A stretch of DNA of 64,000 nucleotides from Paenilisteria portnoyi (GCF_014322795.1 NZ_JAASTT010000008.1:62001-126000); one strand, 5' to 3'. Positions 10,175-20,220 are shown, numbered from the stretch's first letter. The notes: generated by a model not told the origin, from the letters alone. Numbers and translations are program-made.

Positions 10175-11434
10175 TCACGCTGATGTTTTAATTGGGATAA
10201 TAGAGCCATCCTCTAATTGTAATTGAGGCTCAGCTTCACCCATAACGGCTTCTTTCGTAATGATACATTTCTTAATATCATCACGGGAAGGAATCTCAAA
10301 CATAACTTCCAGCATGATATGCTCAATAATCGAGCGCAGACCACGAGCTCCAGTTTTACGAGCAATCGCTTCTTTGGAAATCTCTGATAAAGCTTCAGCT
10401 GTAAACTCAAGTTCTACATCATCAAGCTCTAACATTTTTTGGTACTGCTTCACAAGGGCATTTTTAGGCTCGGTTAAAATCGAAATCAGCGTCTCTTCGT
10501 CCAATTGCTCAAGTGTTGCAATAACTGGTAAACGTCCGATAAATTCAGGAATCAGACCGAATTTCAATAAATCCTCGGGAACAACTTTTGAAAGATACGT
10601 TTCATCTTCTTTTAATTGCTCATTTTCCGTTCCAAATCCGATGACTTTTTCACCGAGACGATTCTTAACGATTTGTTCTACGCCATCAAAAGCACCGCCA
10701 ACGATAAACAAGATATTCCCAGTGTCGATTTGGATAAATTCCTGATGTGGATGCTTACGCCCGCCTTGTGGAGGAACACTCGCAACTGTTCCTTCTAAAA
10801 TTTTCAGCAAGGCTTGTTGTACACCTTCACCAGAAACGTCACGTGTAATCGACGGATTCTCTGATTTACGCGCCACTTTATCGATTTCATCAATGTAGAT
10901 AATGCCTTTTTCGGCGCGTTCTACATCAAAATCGGCCGCTTGAAGCAGTTTCAGCAGAATATTTTCTACATCTTCACCAACGTAACCAGCTTCTGTTAGA
11001 CTCGTAGCATCTGCAATCGCAAATGGTACGTTCAAAAGTCTAGCTAACGTCTGTGCTAGTAATGTTTTACCACTACCAGTTGGCCCGATTAAGCAGATGT
11101 TACTCTTAGATAATTCCACCGCATCGTCTACTTTTTCGTTCGAATTGATGCGCTTATAGTGATTATAAACGGCCACAGCCAATGCTTTTTTTGCACGGTC
11201 TTGACCAATAACATAATCACTTAAAATGCGGCGAATTTCTTGAGGTTTCGGCACATCGCCAAAGTCCACAAATTCAGACACATTTAGCTCTTCTTCAATA
11301 ATTTCGTTACATAATTCGATGCACTCGTCACAAATATACACGCCAGGTCCTGCAACTAATTTGCGCACTTGGTCTTGTGTTTTGCCACAAAAAGAACATT
11401 TCAGCGTTCCCTTTTCGTCATTAAATTTGAACAA
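10175..11434 (-). CDS. clpX: ClpX, ATPase subunit of ClpXP
   Basis: The AAA+ unfoldase that delivers substrates to ClpP. I take TTG at 11434 as start: AAGGGG is eight bases upstream and it gives 419 aa beginning MFKFNDEKG, the family norm; the GTG at 11443 overlaps the ribosome-binding site. The zinc-binding domain uses Cys13, Cys16, Cys35 and Cys38. Walker A is GPTGSGKT (about 117-124), Walker B is IIYIDEIDK, and the IGF loop for ClpP docking appears as KVIGFGTE. The 258-bp gap to tig holds the clpX promoter region and tig terminators. A terminator follows. Confidence 0.97.
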   Translation of the reverse strand: MFKFNDEKGTLKCSFCGKTQDQVRKLVAGPGVYICDECIELCNEIIEEELNVSEFVDFGDVPKPQEIRRILSDYVIGQDRAKKALAVAVYNHYKRINSNEKVDDAVELSKSNICLIGPTGSGKTLLAQTLARLLNVPFAIADATSLTEAGYVGEDVENILLKLLQAADFDVERAEKGIIYIDEIDKVARKSENPSITRDVSGEGVQQALLKILEGTVASVPPQGGRKHPHQEFIQIDTGNILFIVGGAFDGVEQIVKNRLGEKVIGFGTENEQLKEDETYLSKVVPEDLLKFGLIPEFIGRLPVIATLEQLDEETLISILTEPKNALVKQYQKMLELDDVELEFTAEALSEISKEAIARKTGARGLRSIIEHIMLEVMFEIPSRDDIKKCIITKEAVMGEAEPQLQLEDGSIIPIKTSA

Positions 11435-11580
11435 GGTTTTCACCCCTTCTAATTAAGTGTTTTCATAAGCGTAATGCCTTATAAAACAAGCTTATGTCTG
11501 TTTATCATATCACTAGTTTGTGAGAAATGCTATTAAGAAACATTAAACGGATGGCATATTTTCTTCGTTCTTATGCATAT

Positions 11581-11620
11581 TGCGACTCTAATTCAGCAAG
11601 TGAGCTTCATTAGAGTCGCA
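11581..11620. other. Hairpin between tig and clpX
   Basis: An 11-bp inverted repeat (TGCGACTCTAA / TTAGAGTCGCA) with an 18-nt loop, just beyond the tig terminator. It could be a second terminator or part of the clpX leader. No T-tract decides between these. Confidence 0.5.
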
Positions 11621-11634
11621 ACAACAACAAACAA

Positions 11635-11663
11635 GAGGACACAAGTTATAAACTCATGCCCTC
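11635..11663 (-). terminator. Probable tig terminator
   Basis: On the minus strand a 13-bp stem with some G-U pairs (GAGGGCATGAGTT / AACTTGTGTCCTC) has a 3-nt loop and is followed by a T-rich run. It lies about 40 nt after the tig stop. Confidence 0.65.
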
Positions 11664-11701
11664 TCCTAAACATACTAGTGAATTGTCTTATTTCCTAAAA
11701 A

Positions 11702-12997
11702 TTATTCCGCTGCTTTCACTTCTTTAGCGTTTTCTACTAAAAGATCAATTGCTTTACGGATTTTAAGGTCAGATTTCAATTCGTTCATATCGCCTAATGC
11801 TGCACGAACTGCGTCTACTTCCATGCTGTATTTGTCAGCAAGTGTTTTTACTTCTTCGTCAATGTCTGCTTCTGTTGGCGTGATGCCCTCAGCTTCAGCA
11901 ATTGCTTCAAGAACTAGGTTTGTTTTTACGCGTTTTTCAGCGTCTGTTTCCATTTGCGCGTGCATCGCTTCTTCTGTTTGACCAGTGAATTGATAGTAAA
12001 GCTCAGGAGTTAATCCTTGTGCTTGTAAATCTTGCGCAAAATGGTTCATCATGTGATCTGCTTCGTGGTGAACCATTGCATGTGGAATTTCCACTTCTGC
12101 ATTTTCTACCGCTTTTGCAATCGCTTCATTTTGTTTTGCTTGTACAACGCTGTCTTCTTTTGCTTCTTGTAAACGTTTTGTTACTTTTTCTTTTAGTTCA
12201 GCAAGAGTTTCCACTTCTTCATCGATGTCTTTTGCAAGCTCATCATCAAGTTCTGGAACCTCTTTTGTTTTAACTTCGTGTACTTTGATTTTGAATACGA
12301 CAGCTTGACCAGCAAGGTCTTCTGCGTGGTATTCTTCTGGGAATGTTAATTCGATATCTTTTTCTTCGCCAGCTTTCAAACCAACCACTTGTTCTTCAAA
12401 ACCTGGAATGAATGAACCTGAACCAAGTTCTAATGAGTGATTGTCTGCTTGGCCGCCTTCAAAAGCAACACCGTCTTTAAATCCTTCAAAATCAAGAATA
12501 ACTGTATCGCCATCCTCAGCTGGAGCATCTTCACGAACAACTAATTCAGCTTGACGTTCTTGCATGCTCTTAAGTTCAGCATCCACTTCTTCGTCTGTTA
12601 ATTTCGCGTCGCGTGCTTCTACTTCAACGCCTTTATAGTCGCCAAGTTTCACTTCAGGTTTCACAGTTACTTCTGCAGTTAATACCCAAACTGCATCTTT
12701 TTCCATTGATTCTACATTGATTTGTGGGTTATCCACTGGATCAATTCCCGATTCTTCAATAGCAGCTGCATAAACTTCTGGCAACATGATATCTAATGCA
12801 TCTTGATACAGAGCTTCTTCACCAAAACGTTGGTTAAAGATTTGACGCGGCACTTTCCCTTTACGGAAGCCTGGTACGTTTAGATTTTTACGAACTTTTT
12901 GGAATGCTTTATCCATTCCTGTTTTGATTTGCTCTTGATTAATTTCGAAAGTTAATGTACCAACATTACCTTCTTTTTTTTCCCATTTTACTGACAT
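11702..12997 (-). CDS. tig: Trigger factor, ribosome-associated chaperone
   Basis: Peptidyl-prolyl isomerase and chaperone that binds nascent chains at the ribosomal exit. The start is ATG at 12997 ([10 protein letters not shown]), with GGAGGG about eight bases upstream; the in-frame TTG/ATG region to 13015 covers the ribosome-binding site. This gives 431 aa. The ribosome-binding loop [12 protein letters not shown] lies near residue 45, the FKBP-like domain spans about 150-240 ([27 protein letters not shown]) and a helical C-terminal domain follows. It lies between the TPR gene and clpX, as in B. subtilis ysoA-tig-clpX. Confidence 0.97.
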   Translation of the reverse strand: MSVKWEKKEGNVGTLTFEINQEQIKTGMDKAFQKVRKNLNVPGFRKGKVPRQIFNQRFGEEALYQDALDIMLPEVYAAAIEESGIDPVDNPQINVESMEKDAVWVLTAEVTVKPEVKLGDYKGVEVEARDAKLTDEEVDAELKSMQERQAELVVREDAPAEDGDTVILDFEGFKDGVAFEGGQADNHSLELGSGSFIPGFEEQVVGLKAGEEKDIELTFPEEYHAEDLAGQAVVFKIKVHEVKTKEVPELDDELAKDIDEEVETLAELKEKVTKRLQEAKEDSVVQAKQNEAIAKAVENAEVEIPHAMVHHEADHMMNHFAQDLQAQGLTPELYYQFTGQTEEAMHAQMETDAEKRVKTNLVLEAIAEAEGITPTEADIDEEVKTLADKYSMEVDAVRAALGDMNELKSDLKIRKAIDLLVENAKEVKAAE

Positions 12998-13115
12998 GGT
13001 ATTCCCTCCATACATCTATTTACTGGTTATTAGTCTTGATTCCTCAATACTGATTTCAGTCGCACTCATACATAATAACATAAAACTTATCTACTTGAAA
13101 ACAACAATCCTCTGG

Positions 13116-14069
13116 TTAAAGCAGATAATTTTGCTGCACCTGTTCCATTCTCTCGATAAATTGGGTTGCTTCCATTAGCTCTTCGTGATTTATTTCAGCA
13201 TTATCTCGCCAAATTTCTCCGTACATTTGTGACAACCACTTGCTATATGCCTCACTCCACAGCTCGATATGTTCGGACGGAAATCGGAATGGATACATAA
13301 TGAAAAGGTGTTGTTGCACAATGACTAGCAATTGTTCCAACAAGCTAGGATTTTTATGCTCCCATCGCCTTGTTAAATTTTCTATCAATTCCTCAATAAA
13401 CGGATCGCTAGTTAAAAGCGGGATTTTGCTAGGATTCACCTGTTCCTCCATACCCACCTTCTTCACCAGGAAAACAGCATCCACCTTTTTTTCTTGTAAA
13501 AGCTCAAGTATCATTGATTTCACGAATGGGGAAGTCGTCGTATCTTCTAAGAATGCCGCAAATGGCTCAAGGTATGGCTCAACGTCATGGAATCTAGCCT
13601 GCTGTAAAAATTCCAATTGCTCCGCTGTGCCCCACTCCAAAAAATTCGCGATGCTCCGTCTCGGTTTAATTTTCTTCGGAAACGGAATGACATTACTCGC
13701 TTCCTCAACATCACTCGTTTCTAAATCATCTAATTGCGATTCTTTATCCAAATGTTGCTTAACCAAACTAAAATACGTATCCATCTCATTCAGTGATAAG
13801 AAGGTCGCCGATAGCTCACCTAGTATTTCCTTGTTATAACCATCCATCATTAAGAAGGCTTGCCCAACTTCCCTTGCATCTTCAAACGCCTGTTTCGCGT
13901 TATACAATTTAATTAACGCGTAGACAACAGCCTCATTACATGGTTGCTCCACATACGCTTGCTCTAAAAATTTCTGTACCACATATTCCTCTTCTTCCCC
14001 GAGAATCGTGATGCCATCTTTTAAAAACATCTCTACAATAGTAGGAAAAATAATATCTGATCCCTTCAT
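13116..14069 (-). CDS. TPR-type helical protein, YsoA-like
   Basis: A 317-aa protein from ATG at 14069, which has a GAGGAG box about ten bases upstream; the frame is open to 14117. It is helical throughout with no membrane segment or signal peptide. The N-terminal third resembles tetratricopeptide repeats (for example YVVQKFLEQAYVEQPCNEAV and NEAVVYALIKLYNAKQAFED). It lies directly upstream of tig, the position of the TPR protein YsoA in B. subtilis and of an uncharacterised homologue in L. monocytogenes. Its partner is unknown; the context suggests a role in protein quality control, but that is inference. Confidence 0.8.
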   Translation of the reverse strand: MKGSDIIFPTIVEMFLKDGITILGEEEEYVVQKFLEQAYVEQPCNEAVVYALIKLYNAKQAFEDAREVGQAFLMMDGYNKEILGELSATFLSLNEMDTYFSLVKQHLDKESQLDDLETSDVEEASNVIPFPKKIKPRRSIANFLEWGTAEQLEFLQQARFHDVEPYLEPFAAFLEDTTTSPFVKSMILELLQEKKVDAVFLVKKVGMEEQVNPSKIPLLTSDPFIEELIENLTRRWEHKNPSLLEQLLVIVQQHLFIMYPFRFPSEHIELWSEAYSKWLSQMYGEIWRDNAEINHEELMEATQFIERMEQVQQNYLL

Positions 14070-14207
14070 CGTTAAAAAACTCCTCACAAAAATAAGTCCA
14101 TTTTTAGTGGCGCACAACCTGGAGTTAGCACGCCCTCATTTGATTCCATTTTACACGATTTCCCCTCTAGTTGATATTCTTTTTTTGTTTTATTTCTATT
14201 GACATAC

Positions 14208-14235
14208 AAAAAACGTGACAAATCGTCACGTTTTG
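14208..14235 (-). terminator. Terminator of the minus-strand XRE gene
   Basis: A perfect inverted repeat AAAACGTGAC-aaatc-GTCACGTTTT immediately after the XRE gene stop. On the minus strand it is followed by TTTTGT. Confidence 0.85.
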
Positions 14236-14242
14236 AAGGGAT

Positions 14243-14458
14243 TTATTTAAAAAAATCTTCTTGTTTGCATCGCAAAATTTCTGCTAGCACCGCTGCCTTT
14301 TCTGCCGTTAATCGTACCATCCCTTTCTCGAGGTTAGAGTATCCAGAACTGTATTTATATCCCATTTTCCTTGAAATAAACGCTTGCGAAATTCCCAAAG
14401 ATTCTCTTCTCTTTCTCACTTTCGCCCAATTGATTTTCTTGTCTGCAGTTGCTTTCAT
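14243..14458 (-). CDS. Small XRE-family HTH regulator
   Basis: A 71-aa protein that is essentially one Cro/CI-type helix-turn-helix. VRKRRESLGISQAFISRKMG is the HTH entry, and SNLEKGMVRLTAEKAAVLAEIL completes the fold. The start is ATG at 14458, with GGAG eight bases upstream. It is transcribed divergently from a second XRE gene. Its promoter (14499-14527) contains a perfect palindrome in the spacer, strongly suggesting control by one of the two regulators. Such a short single-domain repressor is typical of phage-like or toxin-related switches, but no phage genes are nearby. Confidence 0.85.
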   Translation of the reverse strand: MKATADKKINWAKVRKRRESLGISQAFISRKMGYKYSSGYSNLEKGMVRLTAEKAAVLAEILRCKQEDFFK

Positions 14459-14498
14459 GTGTATCGCTCCATTCTACTCAATTTGTGTTTATAAAACC

Positions 14499-14527
14499 AT
14501 AATATCAACTCTAATAGTTGATGTCAA
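14499..14527 (-). promoter_or_regulatory. Promoter and operator between divergent XRE genes
   Basis: On the minus strand, TTGACA (14522-14527), a 17-bp spacer and TATTAT (14499-14504) form a near-consensus sigma-A promoter for the small XRE gene. A palindrome ATCAACT-CTAAT-AGTTGAT (14504-14522) fills the spacer, so a bound dimer would occlude the promoter. Confidence 0.85.
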
Positions 14528-14607
14528 ATCGTTACCAGTCATATCGTGTAATAAAATAGCTGTATTGTGTAAGTTATGATATACTATATTCTAAAAGGAG
14601 TGATTAA

Positions 14608-15021
14608 ATGCCAAAATTAAGTCATCGGTTAACTATCTTAAGAGAGCAGAAAGGTTGGACGAAAGCAGAAACAGCAAGACGACTCAGCCTTAACGCGACG
14701 TCTACATATGGTAATTGGGAGTACGGCATTAGGGAGCCAGACATTGAGATGCTACGCCATATTTCTATGCTATTCGATGTTTCTGTTGATTATCTAGTCG
14801 GTCAAAAAAATGATTCCGATTATAAACCAAGCGAGGTAGAAAAAAATCCTGATATCACAAAAACCTTAGAGCAAATCAGGCAAGATCTCCGTTTTGAGGA
14901 AAATGTTCAACTCGATGCACAACCTATACGTCCTGAAGTTGTTAAATTTATTGACGATACAATTATCTTCCTGTTAAATCAGGCGCAAAGCCTAAATACT
15001 GAACTCCGAAAAAAAGACTAA
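14608..15021 (+). CDS. XRE-family HTH regulator with C-terminal extension
   Basis: A 137-aa cytoplasmic DNA-binding protein. The N-terminal 65 residues form a Cro/CI-type HTH (LTILREQKGWTKAETARRLS, then the YGNWEYGIREPDIEMLRHIS core, ending in VSVDYLVGQ). The remaining 70 residues are helical and probably mediate dimerisation or ligand sensing. The start has an AAGGAG box. It is divergent from the 71-aa XRE gene, and the shared 149-bp gap holds the palindromic operator. The PrsW-like gene follows in the same direction after 89 bp. Confidence 0.88.
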   Translation: MPKLSHRLTILREQKGWTKAETARRLSLNATSTYGNWEYGIREPDIEMLRHISMLFDVSVDYLVGQKNDSDYKPSEVEKNPDITKTLEQIRQDLRFEENVQLDAQPIRPEVVKFIDDTIIFLLNQAQSLNTELRKKD

Positions 15022-15110
15022 AACTGTTTTTCTATCTATATTAAGTTTCAACCTATTCTTTTTGTGGAAAAAGGTAAAGACTATAAATATAAATAAGGGA
15101 GGCGATCCAT

Positions 15111-16310
15111 TTGTCTCATTGGTATTTTCAAAAAAATGACAAGACAATTGGTCCATTAACAGATTACGAACTCAGAACACTATACAAAAGAAAGGAATTA
15201 ACTGCCGAGACGAGAGTGAAGCAGGAGGTAAATGGCGAGTGGCTATTTCTAAAGGATAGCCCAATTTTCCAAACGATTCACGAATCCCACGGTCCGCATG
15301 ACGCTTCAAAAGGGCCTAAAAAGGAGGCAAATCACCATCCCCACGAAAAAAATGGGGCGCAACATTTAGGCTTAGGCGATATTTTTGCTGACGTCTTCAA
15401 AAAGCACCCTAAAACAGACAGCGAGAAAGTCTTTATCGCGGGTACTACTTACACAACGCCGAATGAAGGAGATATTGCATCTTCTTGGACGAGACCGTTC
15501 CTTTTCTCTCGTGTCTTTTTCGCGCTAGCTATCACTTATTTATTATTACTCGCTTGTACTTATATGTTTTCTAATTCGAATACAATTCCTGGCTTAATGG
15601 TTATTGGATCGTTCACCATGCCATTTTCGGTACTTGTGCTATTTTTCGAAATCAATGCTCCGCGGAATATTAGTTTCTTTGATGTTTTAAAAATGTTCTT
15701 TATCGGTGGTGTCGCAGCGCTTGTGGCTACGCTGATTCTATATGAAGTGATTCCCGTTGGACAATTAAACTACTTTAACGCCTTCTTAGTTGGTATTATT
15801 GAAGAAACTGGAAAAATGGTCATTGTTGCCCTCTTTATTGTGGCGCTGAAACCAAAATATATTTTGAATGGGTTACTTATCGGGGCGGCTGTTGGAGCTG
15901 GTTTTGCGGCCTTTGAATCGCTTGGTTATGCATTTAATTACAGTATTGAAGTCGCAGCGGTATTTAAAAACCTACAATTTGCCGGCGATACAATGCTAAA
16001 CATCATTTTCTCTCGTGGTTGGCAGTCAATCGGTGGACACGTGGTCTGGGCAGCTATTTCTGGTGCCGCGTTAATGATTGCAAAAGGATCCGATCCGAAA
16101 CTCCAAATGCGTCATATTTTTACAGGCAGATTCTTAAGTCTATTCATTATCCCGATTGGTCTTCACTTCCTTTGGGATTGCCCTTGGAATCCACTGCCAC
16201 AAATTGCGTTCAAACAAATTTTACTTATCGTCGTTGTTTGGATCGTTATCTTCTCACTTATCAATAAAGGCTTACGTCAAATCTCAGGTAAAAAGCCTGC
16301 GAAAGCGTAA
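15111..16310 (+). CDS. GYF-domain plus PrsW-family membrane protease
   Basis: A 399-aa fusion. Residues 1-55 resemble a GYF_2 domain (MSHWYFQKNDKTIGPLTDYE), often a peptide-binding or regulatory module. A charged His/Lys-rich linker follows. From about 128 to 395 there are about eight hydrophobic segments with PrsW features: Glu231-Glu232 and Lys235 in GIIEETGK, FAAFESLGYAF, GGHVVWAA and HFLWDCPW. PrsW enzymes are glutamic-type intramembrane proteases; in B. subtilis PrsW cleaves the anti-sigma factor RsiW. No anti-sigma gene is adjacent. The start is TTG, nine bases after GGGAGG. Substrate unknown. Confidence 0.87.
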   Translation: MSHWYFQKNDKTIGPLTDYELRTLYKRKELTAETRVKQEVNGEWLFLKDSPIFQTIHESHGPHDASKGPKKEANHHPHEKNGAQHLGLGDIFADVFKKHPKTDSEKVFIAGTTYTTPNEGDIASSWTRPFLFSRVFFALAITYLLLLACTYMFSNSNTIPGLMVIGSFTMPFSVLVLFFEINAPRNISFFDVLKMFFIGGVAALVATLILYEVIPVGQLNYFNAFLVGIIEETGKMVIVALFIVALKPKYILNGLLIGAAVGAGFAAFESLGYAFNYSIEVAAVFKNLQFAGDTMLNIIFSRGWQSIGGHVVWAAISGAALMIAKGSDPKLQMRHIFTGRFLSLFIIPIGLHFLWDCPWNPLPQIAFKQILLIVVVWIVIFSLINKGLRQISGKKPAKA

Positions 16311-16318
16311 TTTTGCGA

Positions 16319-16355
16319 CCTGTTCTATCTTTTTTGATAGAATGGGTTTTTTTGC
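16319..16355 (+). terminator. Terminator after the GYF-PrsW gene
   Basis: Stem CCTGTTCTATC / GATAGAATGGG with a T-rich loop, followed by seven T residues. It lies just after the stop and upstream of proB. Confidence 0.9.
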
Positions 16356-16414
16356 GCGCCGAAATAGTGTACAATGAATGGAATATAATTCGACTTAAAA
16401 AGGAGACTCGTTCT

Positions 16415-17242
16415 ATGCGTACATCTTTAAAGAACTGCAAACGAATTGTCATTAAAGTTGGAACTAGTACGCTCATGTATCCAAATGGCAATATAAATTT
16501 ACGAACTATTGAAAAATTAGCGATGGTTCTCAGCGATCTTTCTAATGAAGGTAAGGAAGTTGTGCTCGTTTCCTCGGGCGCGATTGGCGTTGGTTGCCAT
16601 AAACTACAATTAGCCACACGCCCTACCACTATTCCCGAGCAACAAGCTATCGCCGCAGTTGGACAAAGTGAACTGATGCACATTTACAGTAAGTTTTTTG
16701 GTGAGTATGGGCATACAGTTGGGCAAATTCTGCTGACCCGCGATGTGATTGACTATCCTGTCAGTCGTAAAAACGTGATTAATACGTTCAATAAGTTGCT
16801 CGAAAACGAAATTGTCCCCATCGTCAATGAAAATGACACCGTTGCGATTGAAGAAATTGAGCATCTGACAAAATTCGGCGATAATGACCGACTATCCGCT
16901 ATTGTAGCCGAGGTTATCCAAGCTGATTTGCTGATTATGTTGTCGGATATTGACGGTTTTTATGATAGCAATCCGAATGAAAATCCTGAGTCTACCATGT
17001 TTACTGAAATCAACCAAATAACGCCGGAATTGCAAGCATTAGCAGGTGGTAAAGGCTCTGAATTTGGTACTGGTGGCATGTTGACAAAGCTCGCTGCTGC
17101 CGAAAGAGTTCTGAAAAACGGGGGCAAGATGGTGCTGACAAACGGAAATAATCCTAGTACGATTTTTGATATTATGAACGGCGATTCTATCGGCACTTTA
17201 TTTGCTACGAAAGATTTTGTAAAGGGGGAAACGGGACGATGA
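16415..17242 (+). CDS. proB: Glutamate 5-kinase
   Basis: First enzyme of proline synthesis: ATP-dependent phosphorylation of glutamate. The frame is open from 16313, but ATG at 16415 follows AAAAGGAG and gives 275 aa. The amino-acid-kinase fold shows [39 protein letters not shown] and [12 protein letters not shown]. The C-terminal PUA domain of E. coli ProB is missing, which is normal for Listeria-type enzymes. The stop overlaps the proA start (ATGA), so the two are translationally coupled. The product is passed to ProA. Confidence 0.96.
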   Translation: MRTSLKNCKRIVIKVGTSTLMYPNGNINLRTIEKLAMVLSDLSNEGKEVVLVSSGAIGVGCHKLQLATRPTTIPEQQAIAAVGQSELMHIYSKFFGEYGHTVGQILLTRDVIDYPVSRKNVINTFNKLLENEIVPIVNENDTVAIEEIEHLTKFGDNDRLSAIVAEVIQADLLIMLSDIDGFYDSNPNENPESTMFTEINQITPELQALAGGKGSEFGTGGMLTKLAAAERVLKNGGKMVLTNGNNPSTIFDIMNGDSIGTLFATKDFVKGETGR

Positions 17243-18486
17243 CCGAACTCATTTTAAAAGGAAAACAAGCAAAGGCGGCTGCATTGGTGTTAGCGCAAGC
17301 AAAAACGAAGGCGAAAAACGAGGCGCTGCAGTCGCTCGCCATATCTCTAGTCGCAAATACTACGGCTATTTTAGAAGCTAATGAGAAAGATTTAGCATCT
17401 GCTGCGGAAAATGGCGTTCGGGATGCGATGCTTGATCGGTTGCGCTTAACGCCAGAACGAATTGTAGACATGGCGGAAGGTGTGAAGCAAGTCGCAACCC
17501 TCGCTGACCCGATTGGCGAAGTCGTGCACATGTGGAAAAACGAGGCGGAATTAACGATTGGAAAACAACGTGTGCCGCTGGGCGTTATTGGTATTATCTA
17601 CGAATCACGGCCAAACGTCACTGTGGATGCCGCAGTCCTTTGTTTCAAAACAGGAAACGCGACTATTCTACGTGGTGGAAGTGAGGCTTTTCATTCCAAC
17701 CTTGCCCTCGTGCGCGTGATTCGGGATTCGCTAGCGAGCTCTGGCTTCCCTGCCGATGCTGTGCAGATTGTAGAGGACACGTCACGTGACACCGCACAAC
17801 AGTTGATGAAACTAAACGCTTATCTCGATGTCTTGATTCCGCGTGGTAGCGCCCGGTTAATCCAAGCAGTCTTAGAGAATGCGACGGTTCCTGTTATCGA
17901 AACGGGAACTGGTAATTGCCACGTTTATATTGACAGCGAGGCGCAACAAGAAATGGCCACAAAAATTATCGTTAACGCCAAAGCTAGCCGTCCCTCTGTC
18001 TGTAATGCTGCCGAAACGCTTTTGATTCATGAGGCAGTTGCCGGTGATTTCTTGCCAACAATCGTTTCCCGACTTCGCGACGAAAACGTGGAGATTCGCG
18101 GGGATGAGCAAGTCATATCTATCATTCCTGACTTGATTCCAGCCACGGAACTTGATTGGGAGACCGAATACGCGGATTACATTTTAGCCGTTAAGGTCGT
18201 GCCTGATGTAGATGCTGCGATTGCTCATATTAATAAATACGGAACCAAGCATTCCGAAGCGATTGTTACAGACAACTACTTCACGAGTCAAAAATTCTTA
18301 CAACAAGTGGATGCTGCGGCTGTTTATGTCAATGCTTCTACTCGTTTCACGGATGGGTTTGAATTCGGATTCGGTGCAGAAATCGGTATCAGTACGCAAA
18401 AATTACACGCCCGTGGTCCAATGGGTTTAAACGAACTAACATCGACGAAATACATCATCTACGGCGAAGGCCAAATACGAGAATAA
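17239..18486 (+). CDS. proA: Gamma-glutamyl phosphate reductase
   Basis: Second enzyme of proline synthesis: NADPH-dependent reduction of glutamyl phosphate to glutamate semialdehyde. The 415-aa protein has an aldehyde-dehydrogenase fold. The catalytic Cys lies in [40 protein letters not shown] and the C-terminal [18 protein letters not shown] are family signatures. Its start overlaps proB by four bases, and it ends at a terminator shared with the convergent hydrolase gene. Proline also serves as an osmolyte in Listeria. Confidence 0.97.
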   Translation: MTELILKGKQAKAAALVLAQAKTKAKNEALQSLAISLVANTTAILEANEKDLASAAENGVRDAMLDRLRLTPERIVDMAEGVKQVATLADPIGEVVHMWKNEAELTIGKQRVPLGVIGIIYESRPNVTVDAAVLCFKTGNATILRGGSEAFHSNLALVRVIRDSLASSGFPADAVQIVEDTSRDTAQQLMKLNAYLDVLIPRGSARLIQAVLENATVPVIETGTGNCHVYIDSEAQQEMATKIIVNAKASRPSVCNAAETLLIHEAVAGDFLPTIVSRLRDENVEIRGDEQVISIIPDLIPATELDWETEYADYILAVKVVPDVDAAIAHINKYGTKHSEAIVTDNYFTSQKFLQQVDAAAVYVNASTRFTDGFEFGFGAEIGISTQKLHARGPMGLNELTSTKYIIYGEGQIRE

Positions 18487-18488
18487 CA

Positions 18489-18541
18489 TAAAAAACAGCA
18501 AATCTACCACTCTCCACTGGTGTTGATTTGCTGTTTTTACT
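18489..18541. terminator. Bidirectional terminator between proA and the hydrolase
   Basis: AAAAAACAGCAAATC pairs with GATTTGCTGTTTTT, with an inner ACCA/TGGT pairing. A and T tracts lie on both sides, serving both convergent genes. Confidence 0.9.
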
Positions 18542-18551
18542 GCTATCTATT

Positions 18552-19469
18552 CTATTTTATATACTTTTTATACCAAGTGGCAACATCTTCAAAAACTTGC
18601 TCTTTATTAATCTCATTTGTCAGTTCGTGACGCGCATCCTCGTATATTTTTAAGGTGACATCTTGCACCCCTGCTTTTTCAAATTTTACAGCTAGTTTCG
18701 GCACATCTTTTCCGAGGTGTCCAACTGGATCTTTACTTCCTGAAATAAGCAATAACGGGAGGTTTTTGGGCGTTTTTGAGATTGTTGCAGGATTTTGCGA
18801 CTGCTCCACACCTCGAAGCAAGCTATGGTAGAAACCCAGTGAGCCAACGACTTGACCGCCAAATGGGTCTTCCATATACTCTTCATGCACCGACCTATCT
18901 CGAGAAAGCCAACTAAATGGATGTTTTTCTGCGATGAATTCACGATTGAAGCCGTAGAATGATAACTTGTGCAGAATTTTGCTGCGTTTGGTGCCATTTT
19001 TTTGTGCTCGTAGCTTTGCATAGAACAGGCCTGATTTCAAAAGCGGATCTGGTTGTAAACCACTCCCTGCCAAAATCGCTACATCGACGCTGTATCGTGT
19101 AATCAAGACACGCGTAACGAAGCTTCCCATGCTGTGCCCAAAAAGAAGATGTGGAAGGTTCGGGTAACGTGCTTTGATAAAGGTAGCCACAACTTCTTCA
19201 TCTGCCACCATGGCTTCAAATCCATCTGGAAAAGGCAAATGCCCAAGCTTCGTGGAATCCTCAGCGCTCTTGCCAAATCCGCGATGATCATCGGCAATAA
19301 CGATAAATCCTTGGGTGTTTAAATACTCGGCGAACTCGCTATATCTCGCACCGTGTTCTGCCATGCCGTGAATAATTTGAACAATACCGATTGGCGTGGC
19401 AACTTTCTCCCAAATATGTACGTGTAATGATAGCTGATCATGTGTTTCTATCTTTACTTCTGTATGCAT
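18552..19469 (-). CDS. Alpha/beta hydrolase, lysophospholipase/monoacylglycerol lipase type
   Basis: A 305-aa cytoplasmic serine hydrolase of the Hydrolase_4 group. The start is ATG at 19469, after GAGGAGGG; the frame continues to 19499. The oxyanion region is QIIHGMAEHGARY, the nucleophile Ser sits in LLFGHSMGSF, and the acid and base are probably in SGSKDPVGH and EDARHELTNE. There is no signal peptide. Proteins of this type act on monoacylglycerols or lysophospholipids, but the substrate cannot be read from sequence. It is a single gene, convergent with proA. Confidence 0.87.
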   Translation of the reverse strand: MHTEVKIETHDQLSLHVHIWEKVATPIGIVQIIHGMAEHGARYSEFAEYLNTQGFIVIADDHRGFGKSAEDSTKLGHLPFPDGFEAMVADEEVVATFIKARYPNLPHLLFGHSMGSFVTRVLITRYSVDVAILAGSGLQPDPLLKSGLFYAKLRAQKNGTKRSKILHKLSFYGFNREFIAEKHPFSWLSRDRSVHEEYMEDPFGGQVVGSLGFYHSLLRGVEQSQNPATISKTPKNLPLLLISGSKDPVGHLGKDVPKLAVKFEKAGVQDVTLKIYEDARHELTNEINKEQVFEDVATWYKKYIK

Positions 19470-19577
19470 CGTATCCCTCCTCTTCTCATATAATTCCATT
19501 ATACATGAGTCCCTCCAGAATTCCCAAATATGCTACTCATGGATTTGATTTTTTGCGTTATTTAGCACTTTTAACGT

Positions 19578-19606
19578 TTGTTCAAATAATCACAATATGT
19601 TAAAAT
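19578..19606 (+). promoter_or_regulatory. Sigma-A-like promoter for the 154-aa gene
   Basis: TTGTTC (19578-19583), a 17-bp spacer and TAAAAT (19601-19606), about 24 bp before the start codon at 19630. Confidence 0.6.
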
Positions 19607-19629
19607 AGAGGAATGAAGGAGATGTTAAC

Positions 19630-20094
19630 ATGACAAAGGATATCGCGCATTTACAAATGTTTGATTATGTTTTGAAGAAATATGGTAACAAGGAGCTTTT
19701 TGCTAACACGCGGATGGTCGTGGAAATAGACGGCAAGCTTTGGACAGGTGATTTTTTGATTTTAGATGATTGTCATATTCTTGAGATTGATTGGGCGGAT
19801 AATGGCTATACGCAGGTGGAACTGACTCGCGAATCCATTAATGACGCTTTTGATGAGGCGATTAAAGTTTCTAATGTGAATGTTAGTCAAAATCGGATTG
19901 ACGCGAAGATTGCCTCGTTGCAACATCCTGAGACGCTGTATCAAGAGATTAACCGCTTTATTGGAACGATTGACAACACGAAAACGGCTTTAAAACCAAT
20001 TCTATATAACGCTTATTGCTTAGACACACGTGTGAAATTACCATTTCTAGATATCTCTAAAAAAGATATCCTTTTGGTTTCATTAACGGTATAA
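19630..20094 (+). CDS. Hypothetical cytoplasmic protein, 154 aa
   Basis: I do not recognise a named family. The protein is soluble, acidic and has no signal peptide. The N-terminal half looks beta-rich (VVEIDGKLWTGDFLILDD, HILEIDWADNGYTQVEL) and the second half is helical. The start follows AAGGAG about eight bases upstream, and the gene has its own promoter and terminator, so it is probably a genuine monocistronic gene. I believe L. monocytogenes has a similar protein near proBA, but cannot verify it. Confidence 0.75.
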   Translation: MTKDIAHLQMFDYVLKKYGNKELFANTRMVVEIDGKLWTGDFLILDDCHILEIDWADNGYTQVELTRESINDAFDEAIKVSNVNVSQNRIDAKIASLQHPETLYQEINRFIGTIDNTKTALKPILYNAYCLDTRVKLPFLDISKKDILLVSLTV

Positions 20095-20098
20095 TAGT

Positions 20099-20135
20099 TA
20101 AGAACGGTGGTTTGTTATTGCTACCGTTCTTTTTT
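20099..20135 (+). terminator. Terminator of the 154-aa gene
   Basis: Stem AGAACGGTGG / CTACCGTTCT with a short loop, followed by six T residues, shortly after the stop at 20094. Confidence 0.88.
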
Positions 20136-20220
20136 GTGCTTATATTACAATTTTGTCATGTATATCGATGTTTTTTAGAAACTTGGATTAGTAAGCTGTA
20201 TAAAGGGGGTTTGACTTTTT

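Noticed and set aside
16415-17242. ProB truncated because the PUA domain is absent
   Set aside because: Short ProB proteins without PUA are normal in this group, and proB-proA coupling is intact.
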